A stretch of DNA of 14,464 nt from Bacteroidales bacterium UBA5833. GTDB taxonomy: Bacteria; Bacteroidota; Bacteroidia; Bacteroidales; Lentimicrobiaceae. The stretch lies in NCBI GenBank assembly GCA_002433025.1, contig DJGZ01000028.1, positions 1 to 14,464 of the forward strand, in the 5' to 3' direction. Below the pieces are notes generated by a model that saw only the letters and a program-made list of their open reading frames with translations, made no database searches and was not told the DNA's origin. The position numbers and the translations under genes are program-made. Of this stretch, positions 1 through 6,774 are shown piece by piece (within the stretch, counting starts at the first letter, position 1; each line of letters opens with the position of its first letter).

Positions 1-28
1 GCACATCAATTACTGAAATACCCTTAAA

Positions 29-54
29 TTGCTTAAAAAAAAATAATACCTTTG
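29..54 (+). promoter_or_regulatory. rpsA: Probable rpsA promoter (Bacteroidota type)
   Basis: Positions 47-54 read TACCTTTG, a full match to the Bacteroidota -7 box TAnnTTTG. A TTG at 29-31 is the only -33-like candidate, but its 15-nt spacer is shorter than the usual 19-21, so the upstream element is weak. Transcription should begin around 58-62. That leaves a leader of about 110 nt before the rpsA start codon, much longer than for the other promoters in this window. Confidence 0.6.
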
Positions 55-60
55 CACCCC

Positions 61-156
61 GGTTTGGCCGGCGCTTTTATGGCCTGGCTATGGGAGTGAT
101 CCTGTCCGTCTGAACCGCATAACTCACTTATTATTAACCCGGTATCGCAGGATGCC
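61..156 (+). ncRNA. Candidate structured 5' leader of rpsA
   Basis: Three nested helices can be drawn by eye. P1 pairs 61-66 with 111-116 (GGTTTG/TGAACC, two G-U pairs). P2 pairs 67-72 with 82-88 (GCCGGC against GCCTGGC, T85 bulged). P3 pairs 91-95 with 100-104 around a GTGA tetraloop of the GNRA class. Together they form a three-way junction. A separate hairpin pairs 141-146 with 151-156 (GGTATC/GATGCC, loop GCAG) and is followed by an A-rich single-stranded stretch up to the ATG. P1 begins where the predicted transcript begins. S1 autoregulation through its mRNA leader is known in E. coli; a similar role here is inference. I cannot assign a known RNA family. Confidence 0.45.
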
Positions 157-171
157 ACAAAGAAGAAAAGA

Positions 172-2226
172 ATGACAAACGACGAATTAAACGTCAACGG
201 GGAGTTGGCCAATGCCGAAAACAAGCCTGAAGAGGTCAATGCTGAGGTGAATGAAACCCCGGTTGTAAATGAACCAGAAGCCATTGCTGCAGAGGCTCAG
301 TCCGCTCAGGCAGAAGAACCAGAAGTTGTTGCAGAAGTTGCAACTGCTGTAGAAAATGATGATGACGAGCCTACCGTTGAAAAGCTGAAAGCTCCGCTGA
401 CACAGCAGGTTTCACTTGAAAATTTTGATTGGGATGCCATCGGAAAGAAGCATGAAAATTATACTTCCGATGAGCGTTCGAAACTTGAATCATTGTATGA
501 CAAAACCCTCAGTTCCATCGTTGAGCATGAAGTGATCGACGGAACTGTAGTTGCCATAAGCAGCCGCGAGGTTGTGGTGAACATCGGATTCAAGTCCGAC
601 GGTGTAATTCCTCAGTCGGAACTCCGTTATAACCCAAACCTGAAAATCGGCGACAAGATTGAGGTGTACGTTGAAAGCCAGGAAGATATGGGTGGTCAGT
701 TGCTGCTTTCACACAAGAAGGCCCGCATCCTCCGTTCATGGGAGCGCGTAAACCAGGCGTTTGAGAAAGAAGAAATTATCAATGGCTATGTGAAGTGCCG
801 CACCAAGGGCGGACTTATCGTGGATGTATTCGGTATCGAAGCCTTCCTTCCCGGTTCGCAGATTGATGTGAAACCCATCCGTGACTATGATATCTACGTT
901 GATAAAGTAATGGAATTCAAGGTTGTAAAAATCAACCAGGAATACAAGAACGTGGTTGTTTCGCATAAAGCCCTTATTGAGGACGAGCTTGAGCAGCAGA
1001 AAGCCGACATCATCAGCAAACTTGAAAAAGGACAGATTCTTGAAGGTACGGTTAAAAATATCACCTCTTACGGTGTATTTGTTGACCTTGGCGGTGTTGA
1101 CGGTCTTGTGCATATTACCGATCTTTCATGGGGACGTATCAATCATCCGGAAGAAATCGTTCAACTTGATGAGAAAATCAAAGTGGTTATCCTCGACTTT
1201 GATGAAAACAAAAAGCGTATCGCCCTCGGCCTCAAGCAGCTTACCCCGCATCCGTGGGATTCACTGGATGAAAATATCAAAGTTGGTGATAAAGTTAAAG
1301 GCCGCGTAGTAGTCATTGCCGATTATGGTGCATTTATCGAGATTGCCGCCGGTGTAGAAGGGCTGATCCATGTCTCGGAAATGTCATGGTCGCAGCACCT
1401 GCGCACCGCTCAGGACTTCCTGAAGGTAGGTGATGAGGTGGAAGCCGTTATCCTTACCCTCGACCGCGAAGAGCGCAAAATGTCACTGGGTATTAAGCAA
1501 CTGATCCCGGATCCCTGGACCAACATCAAGGAAAAATATCCCCTTAACTCCAAGCATGAAGCCACTGTCCGCAACTTCACCAATTTCGGTATTTTCGTCG
1601 AACTTGAAGAAGGCGTCGATGGCCTGATCCATATTTCTGACCTTTCATGGTCGAAGAAGATCAAGCATCCCGCTGAATTTACCAAGATCGGGGAGAAGAT
1701 TGAGGTTATGGTACTTGACGTGGATGTTGAGAACCGCAGGCTGAGCCTGGGTCACAAACAGCTTGAGGAGAATCCCTGGGATGTTTTTGAGACCGTTTTC
1801 TCGGTAGGTTCGGTTCACAAAGGAACCATCACCAGCGCCAGCGACAAGGGAATGGTGGTAGCACTGCCTTATGGAGTAGAAGGTTTCGCGCCCCTGCGTC
1901 ATCTTGTCAAAGAAGACAACTCCACGGCTAAGGTTGATGAATCCCTTGATTTTAAGGTAATTGAGTTCTCGAAAGACAACAAAAAGATTATCCTTTCACA
2001 TTCGCGGATTTTCCAGGATGCAACCAGTGCTGAGCGCGTTAAGGAATCAGCCGCCAAGGAAAGTGCCGAAAACTCAACCAAGCGTGCCGTTAAGAAGTTG
2101 AAAGATAACCTTGAGAAGACTACCCTGGGCGATCTTGAAGCGTTGGCAAACCTCAAATCAGATATGGAGCAATCGGAAAAGAATGCCAAAAACAAGAAAT
2201 CTGAATCCGAGCCTAATCAGGAATAA
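172..2226 (+). CDS. rpsA: 30S ribosomal protein S1
   Basis: The 684-residue product carries six S1 (OB-fold) RNA-binding domains, at roughly residues 118-186, 200-270, 287-355, 371-443, 458-529 and 544-610. Domains 3-5 show the repeated pattern of GxF(V/I)(D/E)L followed by (V/E)GL(I/V)H(I/V)S, typical of the mRNA-binding repeats. S1 binds mRNA on the small ribosomal subunit and helps initiate translation of messages lacking a strong Shine-Dalgarno sequence, which fits this genome. Residues 1-75 form an acidic, Glu/Ala/Val-rich extension ahead of the FDWD segment (85-88), where I would expect shorter Bacteroidota homologues to begin. The tail after about residue 625 is Lys/Glu-rich and contains a KTTLGDLEAL segment. 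The ATG at 172 follows an A/G-rich run with no clear Shine-Dalgarno. The gene is monocistronic: a terminator follows the stop codon. Confidence 0.96.
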   Translation: MTNDELNVNGELANAENKPEEVNAEVNETPVVNEPEAIAAEAQSAQAEEPEVVAEVATAVENDDDEPTVEKLKAPLTQQVSLENFDWDAIGKKHENYTSDERSKLESLYDKTLSSIVEHEVIDGTVVAISSREVVVNIGFKSDGVIPQSELRYNPNLKIGDKIEVYVESQEDMGGQLLLSHKKARILRSWERVNQAFEKEEIINGYVKCRTKGGLIVDVFGIEAFLPGSQIDVKPIRDYDIYVDKVMEFKVVKINQEYKNVVVSHKALIEDELEQQKADIISKLEKGQILEGTVKNITSYGVFVDLGGVDGLVHITDLSWGRINHPEEIVQLDEKIKVVILDFDENKKRIALGLKQLTPHPWDSLDENIKVGDKVKGRVVVIADYGAFIEIAAGVEGLIHVSEMSWSQHLRTAQDFLKVGDEVEAVILTLDREERKMSLGIKQLIPDPWTNIKEKYPLNSKHEATVRNFTNFGIFVELEEGVDGLIHISDLSWSKKIKHPAEFTKIGEKIEVMVLDVDVENRRLSLGHKQLEENPWDVFETVFSVGSVHKGTITSASDKGMVVALPYGVEGFAPLRHLVKEDNSTAKVDESLDFKVIEFSKDNKKIILSHSRIFQDATSAERVKESAAKESAENSTKRAVKKLKDNLEKTTLGDLEALANLKSDMEQSEKNAKNKKSESEPNQE

Positions 2227-2244
2227 TATCTGAATACCAATAAG

Positions 2245-2271
2245 AAGATCCCCGAAAGGGGATTTTTTTTT
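2245..2271 (+). terminator. Intrinsic terminator after rpsA
   Basis: ATCCCC (2248-2253) pairs with GGGGAT (2258-2263) across a GAAA tetraloop. The stem can extend through AAG at 2245-2247 into the following T run, which reaches 2271. This is a textbook rho-independent terminator starting 18 nt after the rpsA stop codon. Confidence 0.92.
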
Positions 2272-2287
2272 GCCCTATACATCATTA

Positions 2288-2318
2288 TTGAAGGTAATAT
2301 TGATGACTTTTACAGTTG
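2288..2318 (+). promoter_or_regulatory. rnz: Probable rnz promoter
   Basis: TTG at 2288-2290 is followed after 20 nt by TACAGTTG (2311-2318), which matches TAnnTTTG at all but one position. Spacing fits the Bacteroidota -33/-7 arrangement. The site lies just after the rpsA terminator and 22 nt before the rnz ATG. Confidence 0.5.
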
Positions 2319-2340
2319 TTTATGCATGCAATAACCGTTC

Positions 2341-3258
2341 ATGATGAAGAAATTTGAAGTAACGATACTGGGGAGCAGTGCCGCTCTTCCTACCCGCTCG
2401 CGAAATTTGCCGGCCCAGGTGGTAAATTACCGCGACCGTCTGTTTCTGGTCGATTGCGGTGAAGGAACCCAGATGCACCTGAAAAGGAACAGGATCAGGA
2501 TGGGTAAGATCATGCACATCTTCATCAGCCATCTGCATGGTGATCATTTTTACGGGTTGATCGGCCTTGTTTCAACTTACCATCTGCTGGGGAGGAAGGA
2601 AGCCCTGCACGTGTATGGTCCTGAACCGCTTGAACAAATCATCCGGGTACAGCTTGAGGCATCGGAAACTACGCTTTTTTACCCGCTTATCTTTCACACA
2701 ACGCAGCATACTGCGCCGGAAGAAATCTTCAATGACGGAAGGATTTCTGTTACTAGCTTTCCCCTGCTCCACAGGGTGCCGACCACGGGATTTCTGTTTC
2801 GTGAAATTCCCCATCCCAGGAAACTTTTAAGGGATGTTGCCGACAGGTATGGTATTCCGGTGGGCGCTTTTGATGCCATCCGTGCCGGAAATGATTATGT
2901 GGATGAGGAAGGCAATTGTATTCCAAATGGTTTGCTGACGCAGGAGTCTGCTCCGGTCAGATCATACGCCTATTGCTCTGATACCGGTTTTTATGAACCA
3001 TTGGCGGATATGGTCAGGGGTTGTGATTTGTTGTATCACGAAGCGACCTTTATGCAGGATATGCTTGCTTCGGCCCGGGAGAAACAACATGCAACGGCAG
3101 TTGATGCCGCCACCATCGCGAGGCTATCAGGCGCAAATCGATTGCTGCTTGGCCATTTTTCAGCGAGGTATGAGGACCTTCAGCCCTTGCTTGAAGAGGC
3201 AAAGGCAGTTTTCAGTCAAACAGAACTGGCTGAGGATAATGCTACTTATGAGGTCTGA
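2341..3258 (+). CDS. rnz: Ribonuclease Z (tRNase Z)
   Basis: The 305-residue protein has the length of short-form RNase Z. This metallo-beta-lactamase-fold, zinc-dependent endonuclease removes the 3' trailer from tRNA precursors in the cytoplasm. Visible signatures are GEGTQ (40-44), the metal-binding HLHGDH motif (H64, H66, D68, H69), H144 in LLHRVPTTG, D214 in CSDTGF, the HEATF segment, and H272 in GHFSARY. These complete the usual metal-ligand set, so the enzyme looks intact. Two consecutive ATGs (2341 and 2344) make the exact start uncertain by one residue. The gene has its own promoter after the rpsA terminator. Its last 13 nt overlap the 3' end of the convergent histidine kinase gene, and I see no terminator hairpin between them. 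Confidence 0.96.
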   Translation: MMKKFEVTILGSSAALPTRSRNLPAQVVNYRDRLFLVDCGEGTQMHLKRNRIRMGKIMHIFISHLHGDHFYGLIGLVSTYHLLGRKEALHVYGPEPLEQIIRVQLEASETTLFYPLIFHTTQHTAPEEIFNDGRISVTSFPLLHRVPTTGFLFREIPHPRKLLRDVADRYGIPVGAFDAIRAGNDYVDEEGNCIPNGLLTQESAPVRSYAYCSDTGFYEPLADMVRGCDLLYHEATFMQDMLASAREKQHATAVDAATIARLSGANRLLLGHFSARYEDLQPLLEEAKAVFSQTELAEDNATYEV

Positions 3259-5720
3259 CTCCCATAAAGGATTCCCGAGAAAAGTCTGAGCAGGGTCTTT
3301 TTATCGTAGGGTTTGGGAAGGTAGTGAGAGCATCCGTTCGAAAGCAGTTTTTCACGGTCACCGTGCATGGTATAACCCGTAACTGCTATAATGGGCGTGT
3401 TTTTATTGGTTTCAAAATCTTTAACCTTGTGTGCAATTGATAATCCATCAGGCCCTGCACCAAGATTAATATCCATCAGGATGGCGTCATACTTTTTTCT
3501 CTTTATTTTTTCAATAGCCACATACCCGTTTTCAGCCATTTCCGTATTGCAGATTTCCCTGAGGTAGAGCGCGGCCAGGCGCCGGTTTACTTCGTTATCT
3601 TCAACTATCAGCACGTCAGGAATCGGACCGCGGCTAAGCCGGTGGGTGCGGATAATTTCAGCGGTTTCGGTGTCAAGGTCAGGTTCCTGGATATCGGGCA
3701 GGGTGAGCGGTAGTGCTACATAAAAATCAGAGCCTTTTTCCTGCACACTTTCAACCCATATTCTTGCATTCAGCAGGCGGGCAATTTTGGCGCAAAGCGA
3801 CAGGCCCAGTCCGCTGCCTTCAAAAGTGCGTGAAAAGCCTTCGCTGACTTGCCGGAACTCCTCAAAAATCATTTTATGGTGCTCCGGAGCTATCCCGATG
3901 CCTGTGTCGCTGATCCGGATGATCACTTCGGTGCTGGTCTTGTCAAGGGTATAAGCGCTTACCGAGATCCCACCATCGATGGTAAACTTTAAAGCATTAT
4001 CCAGCAGGTGGTGCAGCATCTGCCCAAGCAGTTTTTCATCGGCCATCACATGAAGACCGGGTGGCAGGGAAGTGCGCAGATACAGGCCTTTGTCGCTGGC
4101 AATGGAATGGGCAACCTTCAGCAGGGGATTGAAAAGCAGGCGGGTGTTTACCGGTTTCAGGTTCAGTGTGTGCTTGTCCGCTTCAACGGCCGAAAGGTCA
4201 ATGATAGAATTAAGCGTTGACATCAGGCGGCTGGCCGATTTAAAGATGGTGGACGCCATTGATTTCATCCGGGCATCTTCAAGTTCTTCGGTAAGGATTT
4301 CGGAAAATCCAAGGATGCCGGTCATCGGTGTCCGAAGCTCATGGCTCATATTTGCCAGTAATGATGATTTCAGCCGGCTTGAATCTTCTGCAACGTTTTT
4401 CGCTTTGACCAGGGCTTCATCGCTTCGGATACGTTGTATAGAGAGGGCGATTTGCTCAGATACGAAAATAAGGATGTTTTTTTCAACTTCGCCGTATGTG
4501 ATGTCGGTTGAATATGACTGTAACGAAAGGACTCCCAATACTTTTTCATGTGTTTTCAACGGGACGCCCAACCATGATTGCGGGATGCGGGATGATCCGG
4601 AAATAATCCGTTCGCTGATCATCAGTTCAATTGCAGGAGCAGAAACCAGCAGCGGTTCGCCGGTGCGCAGAACATAACCGATCAGTCCACCCAATGCTGT
4701 ATCAGGATCTGGCATGCCTTCCTGATCGACACAATAGGGGAAATGAAGTTTGTCTTCTTCTCCGTTGGTCAGGGCTATCATCAGATTGGGGGAGGGCATA
4801 TGGGAAGCGATAATCTGGTGAATGGCTTCCATCAAAGGCGTGAGATTATGCTGCGAATGGATCAGCTGCGATATCTGAAATGCCGAAGCCTTCAAACTTT
4901 CAGCTTTCATATAGGAACTGACATCCTGGATGGTACCTGACCATCGGCTCAATTCTCCATGACTGGTATATTCAAGCTGGGATTCGCAGTGCAGAAACCG
5001 GATTTTGCCCTGTTTATCGACAATCCGGTAATCATTGCTGTAAGTGCTAAGTTTCTTTTCCCTGACTGCATTGAGTAAATTCTGGTGTTTTTCAAGGTCA
5101 GCCGGATGAATCAGGCCAAAATGATTGAGTATTTCAGGGGTGGTTTTATCTCCCGTATCATCAATCCCCAGCAGTTGAAAGAAATTCCAGGTCCTGATTA
5201 CAGGTGCCGGCCTATACATGACATCCCAGCTACCGATTTCCGAAAGATGTTGCACCTGTTGAAGCCGCATCTGGCTTTCGCGAAGGGCCGCCTGAGTTTC
5301 TTCAAGCACGGCAGATGACGCTGCAGTGTTGTCTGCTGAAAGGTTCTGGTCCTTAATCAGAGGGGTGAGTGAGACGATACGGTGAGCCTCATCCCCGATA
5401 TTGATGGTCTTTTTCGCAATGGTACAGGCAATTTCCGAGTCAGAGGCTGTTTTCAGATGGCACGTGCCCTGCTCTGAACCATTGAGTGATCCATAGGATA
5501 CAATGGAATGAGGGTTAATAAGTAAGGCAATGTTTCGTCCGGTGATCTTGTTTTCCGGATAACCGCTCAATGAAAGAAACGGGGAATTGGCTCTCAGGAT
5601 TGTCCAGAATTTGTCAGTAATCAGCGCAGGCGAAGGATAATAATCTATCCAGTTAAACTGTTCGTTGAGTTTCAGTTCATCCCTGCTTACGTCTTCGTAC
5701 TCAAACCAGTTGGATACCAT
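3246..5720 (-). CDS. Soluble hybrid sensor histidine kinase/response regulator
   Basis: The 824-residue protein reads in order: PAS (about 20-125), a short helical linker (135-160), a second PAS of the PAS_3 type (161-272), GAF (about 281-430), HisKA with H-box NMSHELRTP (H460 the likely phosphorylated His), HATPase_c with N-box N575, G1 DTGIGI (605-610) and G2 GSGLGL (635-640), and a C-terminal receiver domain (about 701-818). The receiver has acidic pair E707/D708, phosphoacceptor D750, T781 and K803, so phosphorelay chemistry looks intact. No hydrophobic segment long enough for a membrane span is visible, so sensing is probably cytosolic through PAS/GAF ligands. There is no HPt domain, DNA-binding output or partner gene nearby; the downstream target is unknown. 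It lies 81 nt after tcdA on the same strand. A weak -7-like box (TAATTTTA, 5771-5764) in that gap could give it its own promoter. Confidence 0.93.
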   Translation of the reverse strand: MVSNWFEYEDVSRDELKLNEQFNWIDYYPSPALITDKFWTILRANSPFLSLSGYPENKITGRNIALLINPHSIVSYGSLNGSEQGTCHLKTASDSEIACTIAKKTINIGDEAHRIVSLTPLIKDQNLSADNTAASSAVLEETQAALRESQMRLQQVQHLSEIGSWDVMYRPAPVIRTWNFFQLLGIDDTGDKTTPEILNHFGLIHPADLEKHQNLLNAVREKKLSTYSNDYRIVDKQGKIRFLHCESQLEYTSHGELSRWSGTIQDVSSYMKAESLKASAFQISQLIHSQHNLTPLMEAIHQIIASHMPSPNLMIALTNGEEDKLHFPYCVDQEGMPDPDTALGGLIGYVLRTGEPLLVSAPAIELMISERIISGSSRIPQSWLGVPLKTHEKVLGVLSLQSYSTDITYGEVEKNILIFVSEQIALSIQRIRSDEALVKAKNVAEDSSRLKSSLLANMSHELRTPMTGILGFSEILTEELEDARMKSMASTIFKSASRLMSTLNSIIDLSAVEADKHTLNLKPVNTRLLFNPLLKVAHSIASDKGLYLRTSLPPGLHVMADEKLLGQMLHHLLDNALKFTIDGGISVSAYTLDKTSTEVIIRISDTGIGIAPEHHKMIFEEFRQVSEGFSRTFEGSGLGLSLCAKIARLLNARIWVESVQEKGSDFYVALPLTLPDIQEPDLDTETAEIIRTHRLSRGPIPDVLIVEDNEVNRRLAALYLREICNTEMAENGYVAIEKIKRKKYDAILMDINLGAGPDGLSIAHKVKDFETNKNTPIIAVTGYTMHGDREKLLSNGCSHYLPKPYDKKTLLRLFSGILYGSQTS

Positions 5721-5801
5721 TAAGTTATACTTAGATACCTGTTAAGATTCAACTTGCAGGGGGTAAAATTAATATTATTGGCGGAAATAAAAAGAAAAAT
5801 G

Positions 5802-6572
5802 TTAAATGCCTGTTAAAATCTGACCTGATGGCTGAGTTGGTTCATCCGAAGGGAATTTTGTAATATCCTGAATTACAGCGGCTGCACAGAAACAGCCGAA
5901 AATGGCAGGCATATAGGAGATGGTACCAACCGTCGATTTTTTATTGATTTCACCTTCGGAAAGCTCCACCGCGTTGCGTGATACCTCTTCAGGAGACCAG
6001 ACGGCTTTGAATCCTTCCCAAATCCCGAGCTTGTGCAGGCGCTTACGCATGTAATAGGCCAGTTTGCAGTTGTTTGTAGCTGAAATATCAGAAATTCTTA
6101 CCTGCATGGGATCGAACTTTCCGCCTGCACCCATCGAACTGACCAGCGGCATTCCAAGCCGCAGCGTATGGTATATCAGGTAAACCTTTGGCGAAAGGGT
6201 GTCGATCGCATCGATGACGTAATCATATCCTTGTTCGAGGATCTCGATCATCCGCTCGTCTTTAATGTACTCCTGAATGGTTGTCAGCCGGACTTCAGGA
6301 TTGATGTCCGTAAGCCGCTGTGCCATAACCATTGTTTTTGGCATGTGATGGGTGCTGATAAGGGCAGGTAACTGCCGGTTCCGGTTTGTATGATGCACCC
6401 TGTCGCCATCCACAATGGTGATCCTTCCAATTCCGGCCCTTACCAATTGCTCAGCGGCATAGGCACCAACACCTCCCAGTCCGGCTACCAGTACATTGGA
6501 GGCATGCAGTTTGTTCAGCTTTTCTTCGCCAAGCAGCAGCCGGGTACGGGATTGCCAGTCAGATGGATTCAT
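5802..6572 (-). CDS. tcdA: tRNA threonylcarbamoyladenosine dehydratase
   Basis: This 256-residue protein is a ThiF/MoeB/E1-like adenylating enzyme of the TcdA (CsdL/YgdL) group. Members use ATP to dehydrate t6A37 in ANN-decoding tRNAs to the cyclic form ct6A. Visible signatures are the nucleotide-binding GLGGVG (31-36), VDGD (54-57), NRNRQL (63-68), K79, and the DAIDTLSPKV segment (121-130). The CxxC zinc pairs of ThiF/MoeB proteins are not seen, which favours TcdA. The frame stays open to 6869, but I chose ATG 6572. It begins at the family-like SDWQSRTRLLLG and lies 18 nt after a perfect -7 box; the upstream extension is unlike the family and runs into the divergent promoter region. Length is close to the E. 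coli protein. The CsdA/CsdE partners known in E. coli are not in this window. Confidence 0.87.
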   Translation of the reverse strand: MNPSDWQSRTRLLLGEEKLNKLHASNVLVAGLGGVGAYAAEQLVRAGIGRITIVDGDRVHHTNRNRQLPALISTHHMPKTMVMAQRLTDINPEVRLTTIQEYIKDERMIEILEQGYDYVIDAIDTLSPKVYLIYHTLRLGMPLVSSMGAGGKFDPMQVRISDISATNNCKLAYYMRKRLHKLGIWEGFKAVWSPEEVSRNAVELSEGEINKKSTVGTISYMPAIFGCFCAAAVIQDITKFPSDEPTQPSGQILTGI

Positions 6573-6590
6573 CGTTTCAATTTTTCGTGG

Positions 6591-6598
6591 CAAAGTTA
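6591..6598 (-). promoter_or_regulatory. tcdA: tcdA -7 promoter box
   Basis: Read on the minus strand this is TAACTTTG, a perfect TAnnTTTG match, ending 18 nt before the chosen tcdA ATG. A good -33 TTG is not visible at the usual spacing. Its position argues against the longer upstream reading frame. Confidence 0.55.
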
Positions 6599-6743
6599 AA
6601 AAAAGCAGGTTGTAGAAAACATGCCGGGAATACATCAGGGGTAACATAGCTGTGCGATCTGATACCGGGCCACCGGATAATGCAAATCCCGGAAACCACG
6701 CGAAATTTTGTGAACAGATCCGATGCTTTATAAAAATATTACT

Positions 6744-6751
6744 TAAGTTTG
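6744..6751 (+). promoter_or_regulatory. lacZ: Beta-galactosidase -7 promoter box
   Basis: TAAGTTTG is a perfect TAnnTTTG match, ending 23 nt before the ATG at 6775. The upstream -33 element is poor, which would be compatible with an activator-dependent promoter, though this is inference. The box is divergent from that of tcdA, with about 145 bp between them. Confidence 0.55.
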
Positions 6752-6774
6752 CTGGGAACATTATTCTCATTTCT

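Noticed and set aside
736..1113. Minus-strand open frame of 125 codons inside rpsA
   Set aside because: It is antisense to conserved S1 domains and shows no family features.
4072..4677. Plus-strand open frame of 201 codons inside the kinase gene
   Set aside because: It lies antisense to the GAF-HisKA coding region, has no recognisable domain or promoter, and is explained by codon bias of the true gene.
5738..5816. Repeated TTAACAGG words before the kinase gene and at the end of tcdA
   Set aside because: The copies are short, one is within coding sequence, and sequence flanking them diverges; chance is sufficient.
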